The notes beneath the pieces are model-generated. The model made no database searches, was not told where the DNA came from, and worked only from the letters and a program-made list of their open reading frames with translations. The position numbers were made by a program, and so were the translations under genes. A stretch of 64,000 nt of DNA from UBA5543 sp964464965 (GTDB taxonomy: Bacteria > Bacteroidota > Bacteroidia > Chitinophagales > Chitinophagaceae): positions 506,778 to 570,777 of the forward strand of contig CAYXHM010000002.1 in NCBI GenBank assembly GCA_964464965.1. The letters run 5' to 3'. Below are positions 49,989 to 58,215 of the stretch, one piece after another (the first letter of the stretch is position 1; each line of letters starts with the position of its first letter).

Positions 49989-52175
49989 CTATAATTTTAC
50001 GCCCGCTGTAATGTAGAAACTGCGTCCATCTCCCGGTATGATACCCGGGCCCGGATAGCCCGTAGCGCGACGAGTGAAGTAAGCAGCATTGGCAACATTG
50101 TTGATACTGGCCTCTATCGTCAGCCATTTGCGGCTCCAGCCTGCAGAAATATCCATCAGCATATAAGCCGGTACCTTTCCATTTACTGCACTGTATCCAC
50201 CTGCCTCTGCATTTGTGGCATCTGTATACTGGTCAGAAACATAACTTAGCTGGTAGGTGAGTTTCCATTTTTTGTATTCCATTTGCACACCACCTTTCCA
50301 GTTGATGAGTGGCACATACTCTACGTTTTTGTTCAGGATATTTCCAATAGGGGTTTTTGTGTATGTTGCTTTTGTCAGCGTAAGGTTGCTGTAAATGGTT
50401 GTATTGAATTGATTAGTCAACGGGCTCCACAAACTTTGCAGGTCCATTTCCATAAATGTTTCCAGCCCGTATATCTGTGCTACGCCCACATTAGCCCTGC
50501 GGCGTATTACAAGGTTGCGGTCTGTTACGGCAAAATATTCACCTATGCGGTTGCCATAGTGCATGTAGAAAAAACTGGCATCGTACCGAAACTTATCCCA
50601 AACACTGCCGCGTATGCCCAGGTCGCTGCTCCAGCCACGCTCATCACTTAGAGCAGGATCTATTGCGAAAGAAGGATTTACCACCTGTATATCATTGAAG
50701 GTAACAGAGCGGTAGTTTTGAGAAAAGTTGCCGTAAACTTCGGCAACTGGGCTGTAATTATAACTAAGCCCGACCCCGCCTATAACAAATGTACGGGGCA
50801 ACTGCCTGTTCTCAACTGTTACAACATCATTGACTATACTGTCGCGCAGGTCGTACACGCGGTCGTGGAATGAGCCGTTGGCTTCTGTGCGGATATGCTC
50901 TATGCGTATGCCGGGTGTAAGACTCAGTTTTGAAGAAAGCCGTACAATATGCTCAGCAAATGCAGCCATGTTCAGGTTGGGGAAAGTGTAGTCGGAAAAG
51001 ATTTCAGAAGTCTCATTGGTGAAATTGAAATCTGCACCTTGCCCGTTATTTACGTATCCCTGTTGCGATGTGCTGGTACCTTTGTAAGCACGCACTCCGG
51101 CCAGCAATACCTGGTACTGGTTGCCTGCGGCATATCTATGCAGCAACCTGCTCTCTGCCGTGGTATTTTTAAAAGTACCTTTCAGCAAATCTCTTTGCCC
51201 GCCATTGTCTATTTGCGACGGGCGGTTTGTGCGAAAGCCTACCGCATCTCGCGATGCCAATAAACTATTTACCCTTGTTTGCCAGCTTGTGCGCGATGAT
51301 ATTTTATAATCCCATTCCACATCCAGCAGCTTCCACGATACGGCAAACCAGTTGCGTGCGCGGTTGCTCTGGCGAGGATCTTCTTCAAACATTTTATCAT
51401 CAAGGCCGCCGGGTTGCTGTGCCAGGTAGCGCAGGTATGTATATTCTATGCCCAGCGTATTCCTATCGTTTATGCTATAGTGTACATCTACATATCCGTT
51501 AAACGATTCGAAATTGCTGTTGGGCCTCCAGCCATCTCCACGTTTATAATGCGCATATGCGTAATAATCCAGCTTCCCTACGGTACCACTAATAGCATTG
51601 AAAGAACCAAAGAAGCCAAAGCTACCTCCTGTTTGCCTGCTTTCTATTGAGAAGCGTTTTGCAGCGCCGGGCTGTATCATTTCAAAATTGAGCAGGCCGC
51701 CAAACTGTGTACCATATTGTAAACTTGCAGCACCCTTTATTATCTCAATTTTAGATAAAGCCTCTGTGGGAGGCGTATAATAACTTTCAGGATAACCGAG
51801 CGCATCTGCACTGATATCATATCCATTCTGACGAACATTGAAATTGGATGTACGGTTGGGGTCAAGGCCGCGGCCACCAATGCTTAGTTGCAGGCCCGAG
51901 CCATCATTCTCAAAAATATTCAGGCCGCCAATTTTTGCATATACCTGGCGGGTGTTATTGGTGGCCTTATTTACAGTCAGGTTTTTTACGTCTATTACTT
52001 CCGTTTTTTTGCCTGCTGTAATTCTCATACCATCTACCTGGTTGAGATGCCCGAAGTCTGTACCTTGTTTATCAGTCACATGAACTTCGTTCAGCTTGTT
52101 GCGCACACTGTCCTGCGCTACGCAGGTAGCGGGTAAAAGAAGTACCAGATATATCAATAGCCTTTTATAAGCCAT
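49989..52175 (-). CDS. FecA-like TonB-dependent receptor (last gene of the DUF4856-imelysin-HTTM operon)
   Basis: From the ATG at 52175 it has 728 residues; the open frame to 52238 adds 21 non-secretory residues. The signal peptide is MAYKRLLIYLVLLLPATCVAQ. The plug region follows (GGLNIFENDGSGLQLSIGGRG, shown in part; TPPTEALSKIEIIKGAASLQ; YGTQFGGLLNF), then a 22-strand-type barrel ending GRSFYITAGVKL. It has no CarboxypepD domain and no N-terminal signalling domain. The plug resembles FecA-type iron-chelate receptors. Its start overlaps the 3' end of the HTTM gene by 11 bases. Confidence 0.9.
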   Translation of the reverse strand: MAYKRLLIYLVLLLPATCVAQDSVRNKLNEVHVTDKQGTDFGHLNQVDGMRITAGKKTEVIDVKNLTVNKATNNTRQVYAKIGGLNIFENDGSGLQLSIGGRGLDPNRTSNFNVRQNGYDISADALGYPESYYTPPTEALSKIEIIKGAASLQYGTQFGGLLNFEMIQPGAAKRFSIESRQTGGSFGFFGSFNAISGTVGKLDYYAYAHYKRGDGWRPNSNFESFNGYVDVHYSINDRNTLGIEYTYLRYLAQQPGGLDDKMFEEDPRQSNRARNWFAVSWKLLDVEWDYKISSRTSWQTRVNSLLASRDAVGFRTNRPSQIDNGGQRDLLKGTFKNTTAESRLLHRYAAGNQYQVLLAGVRAYKGTSTSQQGYVNNGQGADFNFTNETSEIFSDYTFPNLNMAAFAEHIVRLSSKLSLTPGIRIEHIRTEANGSFHDRVYDLRDSIVNDVVTVENRQLPRTFVIGGVGLSYNYSPVAEVYGNFSQNYRSVTFNDIQVVNPSFAIDPALSDERGWSSDLGIRGSVWDKFRYDASFFYMHYGNRIGEYFAVTDRNLVIRRRANVGVAQIYGLETFMEMDLQSLWSPLTNQFNTTIYSNLTLTKATYTKTPIGNILNKNVEYVPLINWKGGVQMEYKKWKLTYQLSYVSDQYTDATNAEAGGYSAVNGKVPAYMLMDISAGWSRKWLTIEASINNVANAAYFTRRATGYPGPGIIPGDGRSFYITAGVKL

Positions 52176-53541
52176 AAATGTTCCCGTTAAAATCCTGTAT
52201 CCATTTTTTGTGTTTCCAGGTGTCTGTTTGTTTAGCAAGGTTTACAGTTTCATCGATATATGGCCTGCTGCGCCTGCCGTTCAGTGCTACGTACACAGTT
52301 CCATACACTTCAGGCTCGTTCAGGCCCTGTTTGCTGTAATGTGTGTGCAATAGCTTTGCATATTGTAGTATAAAATCAGGCTGTGTGGCCATCATCTTTT
52401 CCTGGTTTCTTGTCAGGAACTCGTTGTTGTTTATTTCTACCCTGGTACCCGATGCGGCATCTACTACTACAAACTGTGCATAACCCATCTTTTCCATGAG
52501 CATTACCCTCCATGAAAAACGATAGCCTTCTTCCGTCCAGAACAATTCTCCTTTGTTCAGCAGGTACCGCCAGGGCATTACCAATTGTATAGTGAAGAAC
52601 GTAACGAATAAGATAGATACCGGCTTACTAAAACGCGGCGCAAAGGTATATTTTGTTTCATTATCTGCTATAGGTATAAACCGCCAGAGTTCCTTCATCA
52701 TCTGCACAAACTTGTCCGCCTCTTCCGACTCAAAAAATACCAGTGCGGATACTATCATTACGTATGGAAACACCCCGATAGGAAACAGCGCTGCGGTCAT
52801 CAGGTGAAATATAACAACTGTTGCGTAGGCATAGGGACGTGTTTGCTTATTCAACAGGAAGAACGCAATAAACAGATCATATAACGCGCCGAACCAGCTG
52901 AAGAAGTAGGCAACCCACAGGTGATTGAACAAAGAGCCGATAACCGGCATATCATTATTAGCAGGCAGCCATAAGCGTAGCGGCATAGCTTCTGCCAGCC
53001 AGTCTGAATTCAGCTTTGCCAACCCCGCATAGATATATACAATAGCCATCATCAGGCGAATGCTGCCTACTGTCCATAAGGGGATATACCGCCTTGTGAG
53101 TTTTGGTTTGCGAATGGAATCTATTGAAAAGTTGACATGTGCCGGCAGCCACATCATCAGGAACAATACCAGCGACACAAAATAATAATGGTTCAGGTAG
53201 TTTGTTTTGTCCATCAGCTCTATATATGTAAAGCTGAGAAAAAGCAGTACTGCGGCAATACGATAGAATAACCCCAATGCAAAAAACAGCGCGGAAACAC
53301 CACAGATAATAAACAGCAGGTAAGTATTTTGCCCTAATGGTTTTACCCATTCAAAACCGTAATAAGAAAAGAAGAAACCTGGTTTGATATATAATTGTTC
53401 AATCCAGCCCTTGCTCCAGAAACGTATAGTACTGACCAAAATCATGAAACCGAACACCATCCTGAAAACAGCAAGAGAAGCCGAATATACCGGCTTCTCT
53501 AACTGTTGTAAAAAATTCGTGTTCGTTAGTTTTTGTTTCAT
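52165..53541 (-). CDS. HTTM-domain membrane protein (vitamin K-dependent gamma-carboxylase-like)
   Basis: A 458-residue polytopic protein. Several transmembrane helices cover about residues 20-300: FRMVFGFMILVSTIRFWSKG, LLFIICGVSALFFALGLFYR, YYFVSLVLFLMMWLPAH and IRLMMAIVYIYAGLAKLNSDW, among others. A soluble C-terminal part of about 130 residues follows. The pattern is that of the HTTM family, which includes the animal gamma-glutamyl carboxylase. Homologues are scattered in bacteria with mostly unknown substrates. It starts 3 bases after the imelysin stop and overlaps the receptor gene, so it is firmly within this operon. Confidence 0.85.
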   Translation of the reverse strand: MKQKLTNTNFLQQLEKPVYSASLAVFRMVFGFMILVSTIRFWSKGWIEQLYIKPGFFFSYYGFEWVKPLGQNTYLLFIICGVSALFFALGLFYRIAAVLLFLSFTYIELMDKTNYLNHYYFVSLVLFLMMWLPAHVNFSIDSIRKPKLTRRYIPLWTVGSIRLMMAIVYIYAGLAKLNSDWLAEAMPLRLWLPANNDMPVIGSLFNHLWVAYFFSWFGALYDLFIAFFLLNKQTRPYAYATVVIFHLMTAALFPIGVFPYVMIVSALVFFESEEADKFVQMMKELWRFIPIADNETKYTFAPRFSKPVSILFVTFFTIQLVMPWRYLLNKGELFWTEEGYRFSWRVMLMEKMGYAQFVVVDAASGTRVEINNNEFLTRNQEKMMATQPDFILQYAKLLHTHYSKQGLNEPEVYGTVYVALNGRRSRPYIDETVNLAKQTDTWKHKKWIQDFNGNIYGL

Positions 53542-53544
53542 CGG

Positions 53545-54648
53545 TTAGTCACCGTCGTTGTCTGTATAAGTTATTGATATACTGAAAGCTGATACCATAT
53601 CTACCTTTAATAGAGGCACCACATCCTGCAGTTCATCATATATAGTCAGCACCTGCGCACGGTTGTTTTGTACGCTGTTGTATATAGTATTGTTCAGGCC
53701 GTTGAGCGATGTTATCGCTGCATTTATTTCTGTTTCAATATATTCTGCCATCAGTACACCATTTTCATCTTGTGTACCAAGTGCTGCCAGGTAAGATTTC
53801 ATGCTCTCGCCTGTAGTAGTTCCATCATAACTTTTCCCGCTATAAAAATTCAATACGCTATTCAGTGCTGTTACAGCAAGTTCTTTTGACAGGTCGGGAC
53901 TATAGAATGCTTCTACAATTTCCGGCTTTGCAACACCGGTCATAGCACCTACGGGCAGGCCTATTTTCCCACTACGCAGGTAACGCTCATAATACAGTAC
54001 ATAGGCATTTACCATTTGCGAAAGGCTACTGTTTACGTCTGTTCCTGTAGCATTTACAAAAGTGCTTTTGTAAGCATCCCATTCATTTTTTACACTCGTT
54101 ACTTTTTCCAGCATTTTAGCGGCAACCGCCTGCAGGTATAGTTTCCTGTTGTTTGCCTGCGCATCGCTAACATACATGTCCAGCGTAGCGCCATTCAGTA
54201 AATAATCCAGTGCGGGGAAACCCTGCGCATCACGATTGCCAAACTGCTCCAGGTCGAAGCTGCCGGCTGCTATGTTGTTGTTTACTTTAGAAGTAGTAAC
54301 GGGGTATATGTTCATATACCCGCGTAGTACCGTAGCCTCTGCGGGACCAAACTCCAGCATATCTACTTTCTGCCATGTGATATAAGCATTACGCCAGGCA
54401 ATTTGTGCGCTTTGCATAGTGGTAGGGCCAGGGGCTGTTGTAAAGGCGTCTATTTTTGTTTTCAGTTCAGTTAGCTTAACAACCATATCACTATATGCGG
54501 GTGTGATATAGTTGTTGGCATAATGCGCCAGCATCGGGCTGCGATCGAGGGCATTGTTCCCGGGGTCCGTGTTTTTTTCTTTATTGCACGATAAAGCCGC
54601 TGTAAGAACAACCAAAAGCAATCCCGAATACAAGTACCATTTTTTCAT
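53545..54648 (-). CDS. Imelysin-family (M75-like) lipoprotein
   Basis: From the ATG at 54648 it has 367 residues; the open frame to 54687 is longer but not secretory. The lipidated Cys is residue 21 (VVLTAALSC). The imelysin pattern is visible: LTELKTKIDAF, AQIAWRNAYITWQKVDMLEFG, and GFPALDYLLNG where the GxHxxE signature would be; here His is Pro and Glu is Asp. Imelysin-like proteins such as IrpA/EfeO are linked to iron uptake. The helical bundle is surface-anchored and probably captures or delivers the metal ligand to the receptor. Confidence 0.88.
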   Translation of the reverse strand: MKKWYLYSGLLLVVLTAALSCNKEKNTDPGNNALDRSPMLAHYANNYITPAYSDMVVKLTELKTKIDAFTTAPGPTTMQSAQIAWRNAYITWQKVDMLEFGPAEATVLRGYMNIYPVTTSKVNNNIAAGSFDLEQFGNRDAQGFPALDYLLNGATLDMYVSDAQANNRKLYLQAVAAKMLEKVTSVKNEWDAYKSTFVNATGTDVNSSLSQMVNAYVLYYERYLRSGKIGLPVGAMTGVAKPEIVEAFYSPDLSKELAVTALNSVLNFYSGKSYDGTTTGESMKSYLAALGTQDENGVLMAEYIETEINAAITSLNGLNNTIYNSVQNNRAQVLTIYDELQDVVPLLKVDMVSAFSISITYTDNDGD

Positions 54649-54727
54649 TATTCTGTCAGAACTTTTAAAGGCAGAAGCGACCAACAATGTTGAGCCGCTC
54701 CATTAACCACCGTCTTGGATGTTTTTA

Positions 54728-55879
54728 TTAATGATTTACGACTGTTGTTTTGTCTATACCGAAAGTATTTGCCAGCTCATCGCGTACAGCATCTATATCA
54801 GCTTTGGTTAACGACCAGAAGCCATTTGTTTTATTCATCAGCTGGTTCATCAGTTGTTCAGATTTGCTCTTATTCACCTTAGCGTTGTGTGCAAAACGCA
54901 GGGAGTAGATAAAGCCTATACCTTCTGATAAGGAGTGGAACCTTGCTGCGTCATCTGATGCGGTATTGGTTTTATTCAGGTAGCTGATGGCTACGGTAGC
55001 AATACCTTTTTCCATTTCAGAACGGATGTAAGCAATCTGCTCGTCACGTGTAGCCATGTCTTTGTTTACTATGGCAGCGCGGCCTTTCAGGAAAGCGAGG
55101 TAGAAGTTCTCATTACCACCGTTATAATATGTACCCTGGCGCAGGTATTCTCCCAGGTAAGATTCCTTACCTTTTACAGGCCATGTTTCGTTGGTAGCAA
55201 AGTAACCATAAGCTTCATCCCAATGATGCTCTAATGGAGTATAGTTTTTACCATCTGCAACTGCATCGTTGTCAGCATTTTGTTTCTCTGTGCCCAGGTA
55301 GATGTTGGCTATCTGGTCCAGCATCATAGCACCTATCAGGCCTTTTTGTATAAACTGGCCCAGTTCAAATCCTTTTTCTGTCAACAGGCGATTGCTCAGT
55401 ACACCTGCCTGGCCCTGTGCTGCTGTTTGTCCGTTCGCTTTACTGTTAGCTTCCATTTCATTAAACCACATAACAAAACGCTGGCGTTCTGCATCGGCTT
55501 CACTCGCAGCAAAAGATTGTGCTGTTTTTGATGATATGGTTTTGTCAGTTGCTGCATTCAGGTCTGCAGATGTAAATGGTGTGTTCTGGTTGCGGAACAT
55601 GTTAATCATTTTTACCGCATCCAGGCTTGCTGTCGTACCGGTCTTCATATATGCGTCCAGTTCTTTCAGCATAGCTATGCGCGTAGTTTGGCCGGCATAG
55701 TCAACGGTTGTTTTACCACTCGCATCAGTAAAAGTTGTTTTATATACAGATGTAGCTGTCAGGCTTGTATATGGTATTTTCTGTTCAACAACGGGTGTTG
55801 GGTTAGTATTATTATCTTTTTGACAAGACGCGGCAAACATTGTTGCTATTGCCACTACAGGCATTAATATTCTCTTCAT
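54728..55879 (-). CDS. DUF4856 lipoprotein (first gene of the operon)
   Basis: A 383-residue lipoprotein with Cys at residue 19 (MFAASC). The DUF4856 pattern is present: YTSLTATSVYKTTFTDA, QTTRIAMLKELDAYMKTG, the helical LTEKGFELGQFIQKGLIGAM, and HHWDEAYGYFATNETWPV with His/Asp residues. The C-terminal helices (DDAARFHSLSEGIGFIYSLRF) resemble imelysin-type bundles. The function is unknown; its position at the head of an imelysin-HTTM-TonB operon supports metal-ligand binding. Confidence 0.85.
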   Translation of the reverse strand: MKRILMPVVAIATMFAASCQKDNNTNPTPVVEQKIPYTSLTATSVYKTTFTDASGKTTVDYAGQTTRIAMLKELDAYMKTGTTASLDAVKMINMFRNQNTPFTSADLNAATDKTISSKTAQSFAASEADAERQRFVMWFNEMEANSKANGQTAAQGQAGVLSNRLLTEKGFELGQFIQKGLIGAMMLDQIANIYLGTEKQNADNDAVADGKNYTPLEHHWDEAYGYFATNETWPVKGKESYLGEYLRQGTYYNGGNENFYLAFLKGRAAIVNKDMATRDEQIAYIRSEMEKGIATVAISYLNKTNTASDDAARFHSLSEGIGFIYSLRFAHNAKVNKSKSEQLMNQLMNKTNGFWSLTKADIDAVRDELANTFGIDKTTVVNH

Positions 55880-55905
55880 TATTCTGAGGTTTCAATTTAG
55901 TGTCG

Positions 55906-55913
55906 CAAAAGTA
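55906..55913 (-). promoter_or_regulatory. Candidate -7 element of the DUF4856-imelysin-HTTM-TonB operon
   Basis: Complement TACTTTTG, a perfect TAnnTTTG, 26 bases upstream of the DUF4856 start on the minus strand. No clear TTG at -33, as expected for an activator- or repressor-dependent promoter. Confidence 0.45.
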
Positions 55914-55979
55914 TAGGGGAGAATCATGTTTCTTTTGCATAATCGGGAAAAACATACAAGGTATTATGATGCAGACATT

Positions 55980-56010
55980 ATTATGACACTTATAGCAGTT
56001 TTGTCATAAT
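55980..56010. promoter_or_regulatory. 9-bp inverted repeat upstream of the operon
   Basis: ATTATGACA (55980-55988) and TGTCATAAT (56002-56010) form a perfect inverted repeat with a 13-base centre, between the methyltransferase stop and the DUF4856 promoter. It lacks a T tract, so an operator is as likely as a terminator. ATTATGA also occurs once more nearby (near 55963). Confidence 0.4.
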
Positions 56011-56023
56011 CTGTATTCAGGCG

Positions 56024-56752
56024 CTATCTCTTCTCGCATACAACGGCCATGTGCAACCCGTAACCCCATTTCAACAGCAGTTTTTTCCACCATGCTTCCA
56101 GGTGACTTTTTCTAAGCAGTGCCAGCCAATACCTGTTTGTAAGGAAACGATATATACCGGAATCACCTTTTGCATATATCAATGTTTCATAAGATAATAT
56201 GTCGAAAAATGGGCTCAATAACTGTAGCAATTCAGCTTTATCTATTAGTTGTTCAATAGGCTGCTGCGAATAATTGCCCCCGGTACGATGGTCAAAATAA
56301 AATTTATTGGGCGTGGTAAGTATCAGCTTCCCTTTTTTTTGCAGGATACGTGCCGCTTCTTTTACCAGTAAATGCTGTTGCTCTATATGTTCCAGCACCT
56401 CCTGGCATACAACTATGTCAAACATACCATCCTCGTATGGAGTGTCTGTAGCATCGCCGTCGCTGTAAATTACTGATGGAAATAATCGTTGTGCATTTTT
56501 CACTGCCATAGGTGACAGGTCCAGCGCGTATGTTCCGGCACCGGTAACCAACTGCCAAAACGGTGCCAGGCGGCCATCGCCGCAGCCCAGATCTAATAGT
56601 TTAAATTCCTTGCCCGTACTTTGCCTGCAAAGTTTTTGCAGTGTATTGGCAATCCACTGTGCACGCGCAAGCTTATAGCGGCCAAGTGGCTTCATCCCCT
56701 GCCAGTAGCGGTCGTAAAAGTCTTTTTGTTCACTTATGCCAGCAGTGTCCAT
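56024..56752 (-). CDS. Class I SAM-dependent methyltransferase
   Basis: A 242-residue protein with SAM motif I LLDLGCGDGRLAP (about 52-64), the strand-2 acidic end YALDLSPMAV, the FDIVVCQEVLEHI segment typical of Methyltransf_11/25 enzymes, and LILTTPNKFY. The substrate is unknown. It lies alone on the minus strand between a barrel gene and the DUF4856 operon. A link to that operon is possible, but about 145 bases and the inverted repeat separate them. Confidence 0.85.
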   Translation of the reverse strand: MDTAGISEQKDFYDRYWQGMKPLGRYKLARAQWIANTLQKLCRQSTGKEFKLLDLGCGDGRLAPFWQLVTGAGTYALDLSPMAVKNAQRLFPSVIYSDGDATDTPYEDGMFDIVVCQEVLEHIEQQHLLVKEAARILQKKGKLILTTPNKFYFDHRTGGNYSQQPIEQLIDKAELLQLLSPFFDILSYETLIYAKGDSGIYRFLTNRYWLALLRKSHLEAWWKKLLLKWGYGLHMAVVCEKR

Positions 56753-56789
56753 GCATTAAAGATAATTAACCCGGCAATACCGGAAACAA

Positions 56790-56818
56790 CAACGCCTTGC
56801 ATATTATACAAGGCGTTG
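56790..56818. terminator. Perfect hairpin between barrel and methyltransferase genes
   Basis: CAACGCCTTG (56790-56799) pairs perfectly with CAAGGCGTTG (56809-56818) over a 9-base loop. It lies directly after the minus-strand barrel gene (stop at 56843). There is no long T tract, so it is a weak terminator or an RNA-stabilising structure. Confidence 0.5.
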
Positions 56819-56842
56819 ACAATCTATTCCCCAAACAGGATT

Positions 56843-57580
56843 TTACCTGTAGTATTTCTTCTTTTTCGGATTGTATAAGTTAGTTTGTGTTGAAGGGTTT
56901 TTGTGTAAATCAAAGCTAAGCCCTATTGTTATAGGGAAGGCAAACACTGAATATTCCAACCGCTCGTAAGGCCTTATCTGCGGTGCTTCTACCTCTTTAT
57001 CAAAAGTATAGTTGTAATAGCGTGGTGCCAGTTCGAAATAAAACGATACATACTCTGACAGGTAAGCATTAATACCTAACTGCCCACCATAGCATAGTCC
57101 GCGGCCACCATCGGGGCCTTTATACGATTCATTTTCTGCGTAGTACAAGGAATTATTCCTGGAAAACGTATAACCCAAGGCCGCACCTACATATATAGAT
57201 GCCTTAGGTCCGCCCAGAGGGAAATTTTTGTTGACAAAAACAGTAGCAGATACAGCTTGTTTTGCATATACCAGTTTTTTACCATCGCCACCCACGGAGT
57301 CTATCTTCAGGTGACGGTTATAAAAGCCGCCATACTTTTTAGTCGTTTTGCCGGATAGCTCATGCATATGGCCACCTATACCAAATTGCCAGTTAGTTAT
57401 AGTAGTGCGTGTAAGCTTGGCCTGTAGAGCGTAGTTTAACAATGATTGCTCAGATTTATAAACCATATTGTCTGTAGGCGAGCCATTAAATGCGGCGCCC
57501 ACACCTGCAGCCAGGCTCACTTTTTGCGCTTGTGCGTTGTATGCCAAAAGCAGTATTGACAATACTAACAGTCTTTTCAT
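56843..57580 (-). CDS. Predicted outer-membrane beta-barrel protein
   Basis: A 245-residue protein with a signal peptide ending at AQAQ, then alternating Gly/Tyr-rich strands (VSLAAGVGAAFNGSP, SIYVGAALGYTFSRN, YVSFYFELAPRYYNY, FPITIGLSFDL) and a basic tail of about 20 residues. It has no recognised ligand motif. It is a stand-alone gene on the minus strand. Membership in the outer_membrane_beta-barrel (DUF-type) class is inferred from composition. Confidence 0.65.
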   Translation of the reverse strand: MKRLLVLSILLLAYNAQAQKVSLAAGVGAAFNGSPTDNMVYKSEQSLLNYALQAKLTRTTITNWQFGIGGHMHELSGKTTKKYGGFYNRHLKIDSVGGDGKKLVYAKQAVSATVFVNKNFPLGGPKASIYVGAALGYTFSRNNSLYYAENESYKGPDGGRGLCYGGQLGINAYLSEYVSFYFELAPRYYNYTFDKEVEAPQIRPYERLEYSVFAFPITIGLSFDLHKNPSTQTNLYNPKKKKYYR

Positions 57581-57715
57581 AAAAGGTTATTTAGCTAAGT
57601 GTTGTTACAACTTATTCAATCGTGACCTAAAGTAAATAATTTATACAGTATTTCTAAACATATTTTAAAAAATAGAATTAATCTGTCAATGCCAGGAAGA
57701 CTAAAAGGTGTGTAA

Positions 57716-58210
57716 TTAAAGCCCTTTGACTTCTTCCTGCTGACGTTCTATTTTTTCCCTGTTGGCTTTTTTCAGCTCGTAAAGCTGCTGCATCAGCCCA
57801 TAGTCTGCTATGGCCAGCATTTCTACTGCCAGCAGGCCAGCATTATGCGCACCATTTACAGCCACGGTAGCTACAGGTACATCATTGGGCATTTGAACGA
57901 TGGATAATAATGAGTCCCACCCGTCTATAGAGTTGCTGGATTTTACGGGAACACCCACTACAGGCAAGGTTGTAAGTGCTGCTACCATACCCGGCAAGTG
58001 TGCGGCCCCGCCCGCGCCCGCTATTATTACTTTAAGGCCCCGCTCCTGCGCATTGCCGCAGTATTCATACATCCAGTGCGGGCTACGGTGTGCCGATACC
58101 ACAGTAAATTCGTATGGTACACCAAATTTCTTCAGCACTTCTGCAGCAGCTTTCATCACATCTTTGTCAGAACTGCTGCCCATTATTATACCTACTACCG
58201 GCTTGCTCAT
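57716..58210 (-). CDS. purE: N5-carboxyaminoimidazole ribonucleotide mutase
   Basis: Class I PurE, converting N5-CAIR to CAIR in purine synthesis. The 164-residue protein has the phosphate-binding loop GIIMGSSSDKD and the conserved SAHRSP with the catalytic His. GAGGAAHLPGMVA and the family ending are also present. It lies 5 bases after purK, matching the class I requirement for a PurK partner. The Lys/Glu-rich tail is slightly extended. Confidence 0.97.
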   Translation of the reverse strand: MSKPVVGIIMGSSSDKDVMKAAAEVLKKFGVPYEFTVVSAHRSPHWMYEYCGNAQERGLKVIIAGAGGAAHLPGMVAALTTLPVVGVPVKSSNSIDGWDSLLSIVQMPNDVPVATVAVNGAHNAGLLAVEMLAIADYGLMQQLYELKKANREKIERQQEEVKGL

Positions 58211-58215
58211 ATTAG

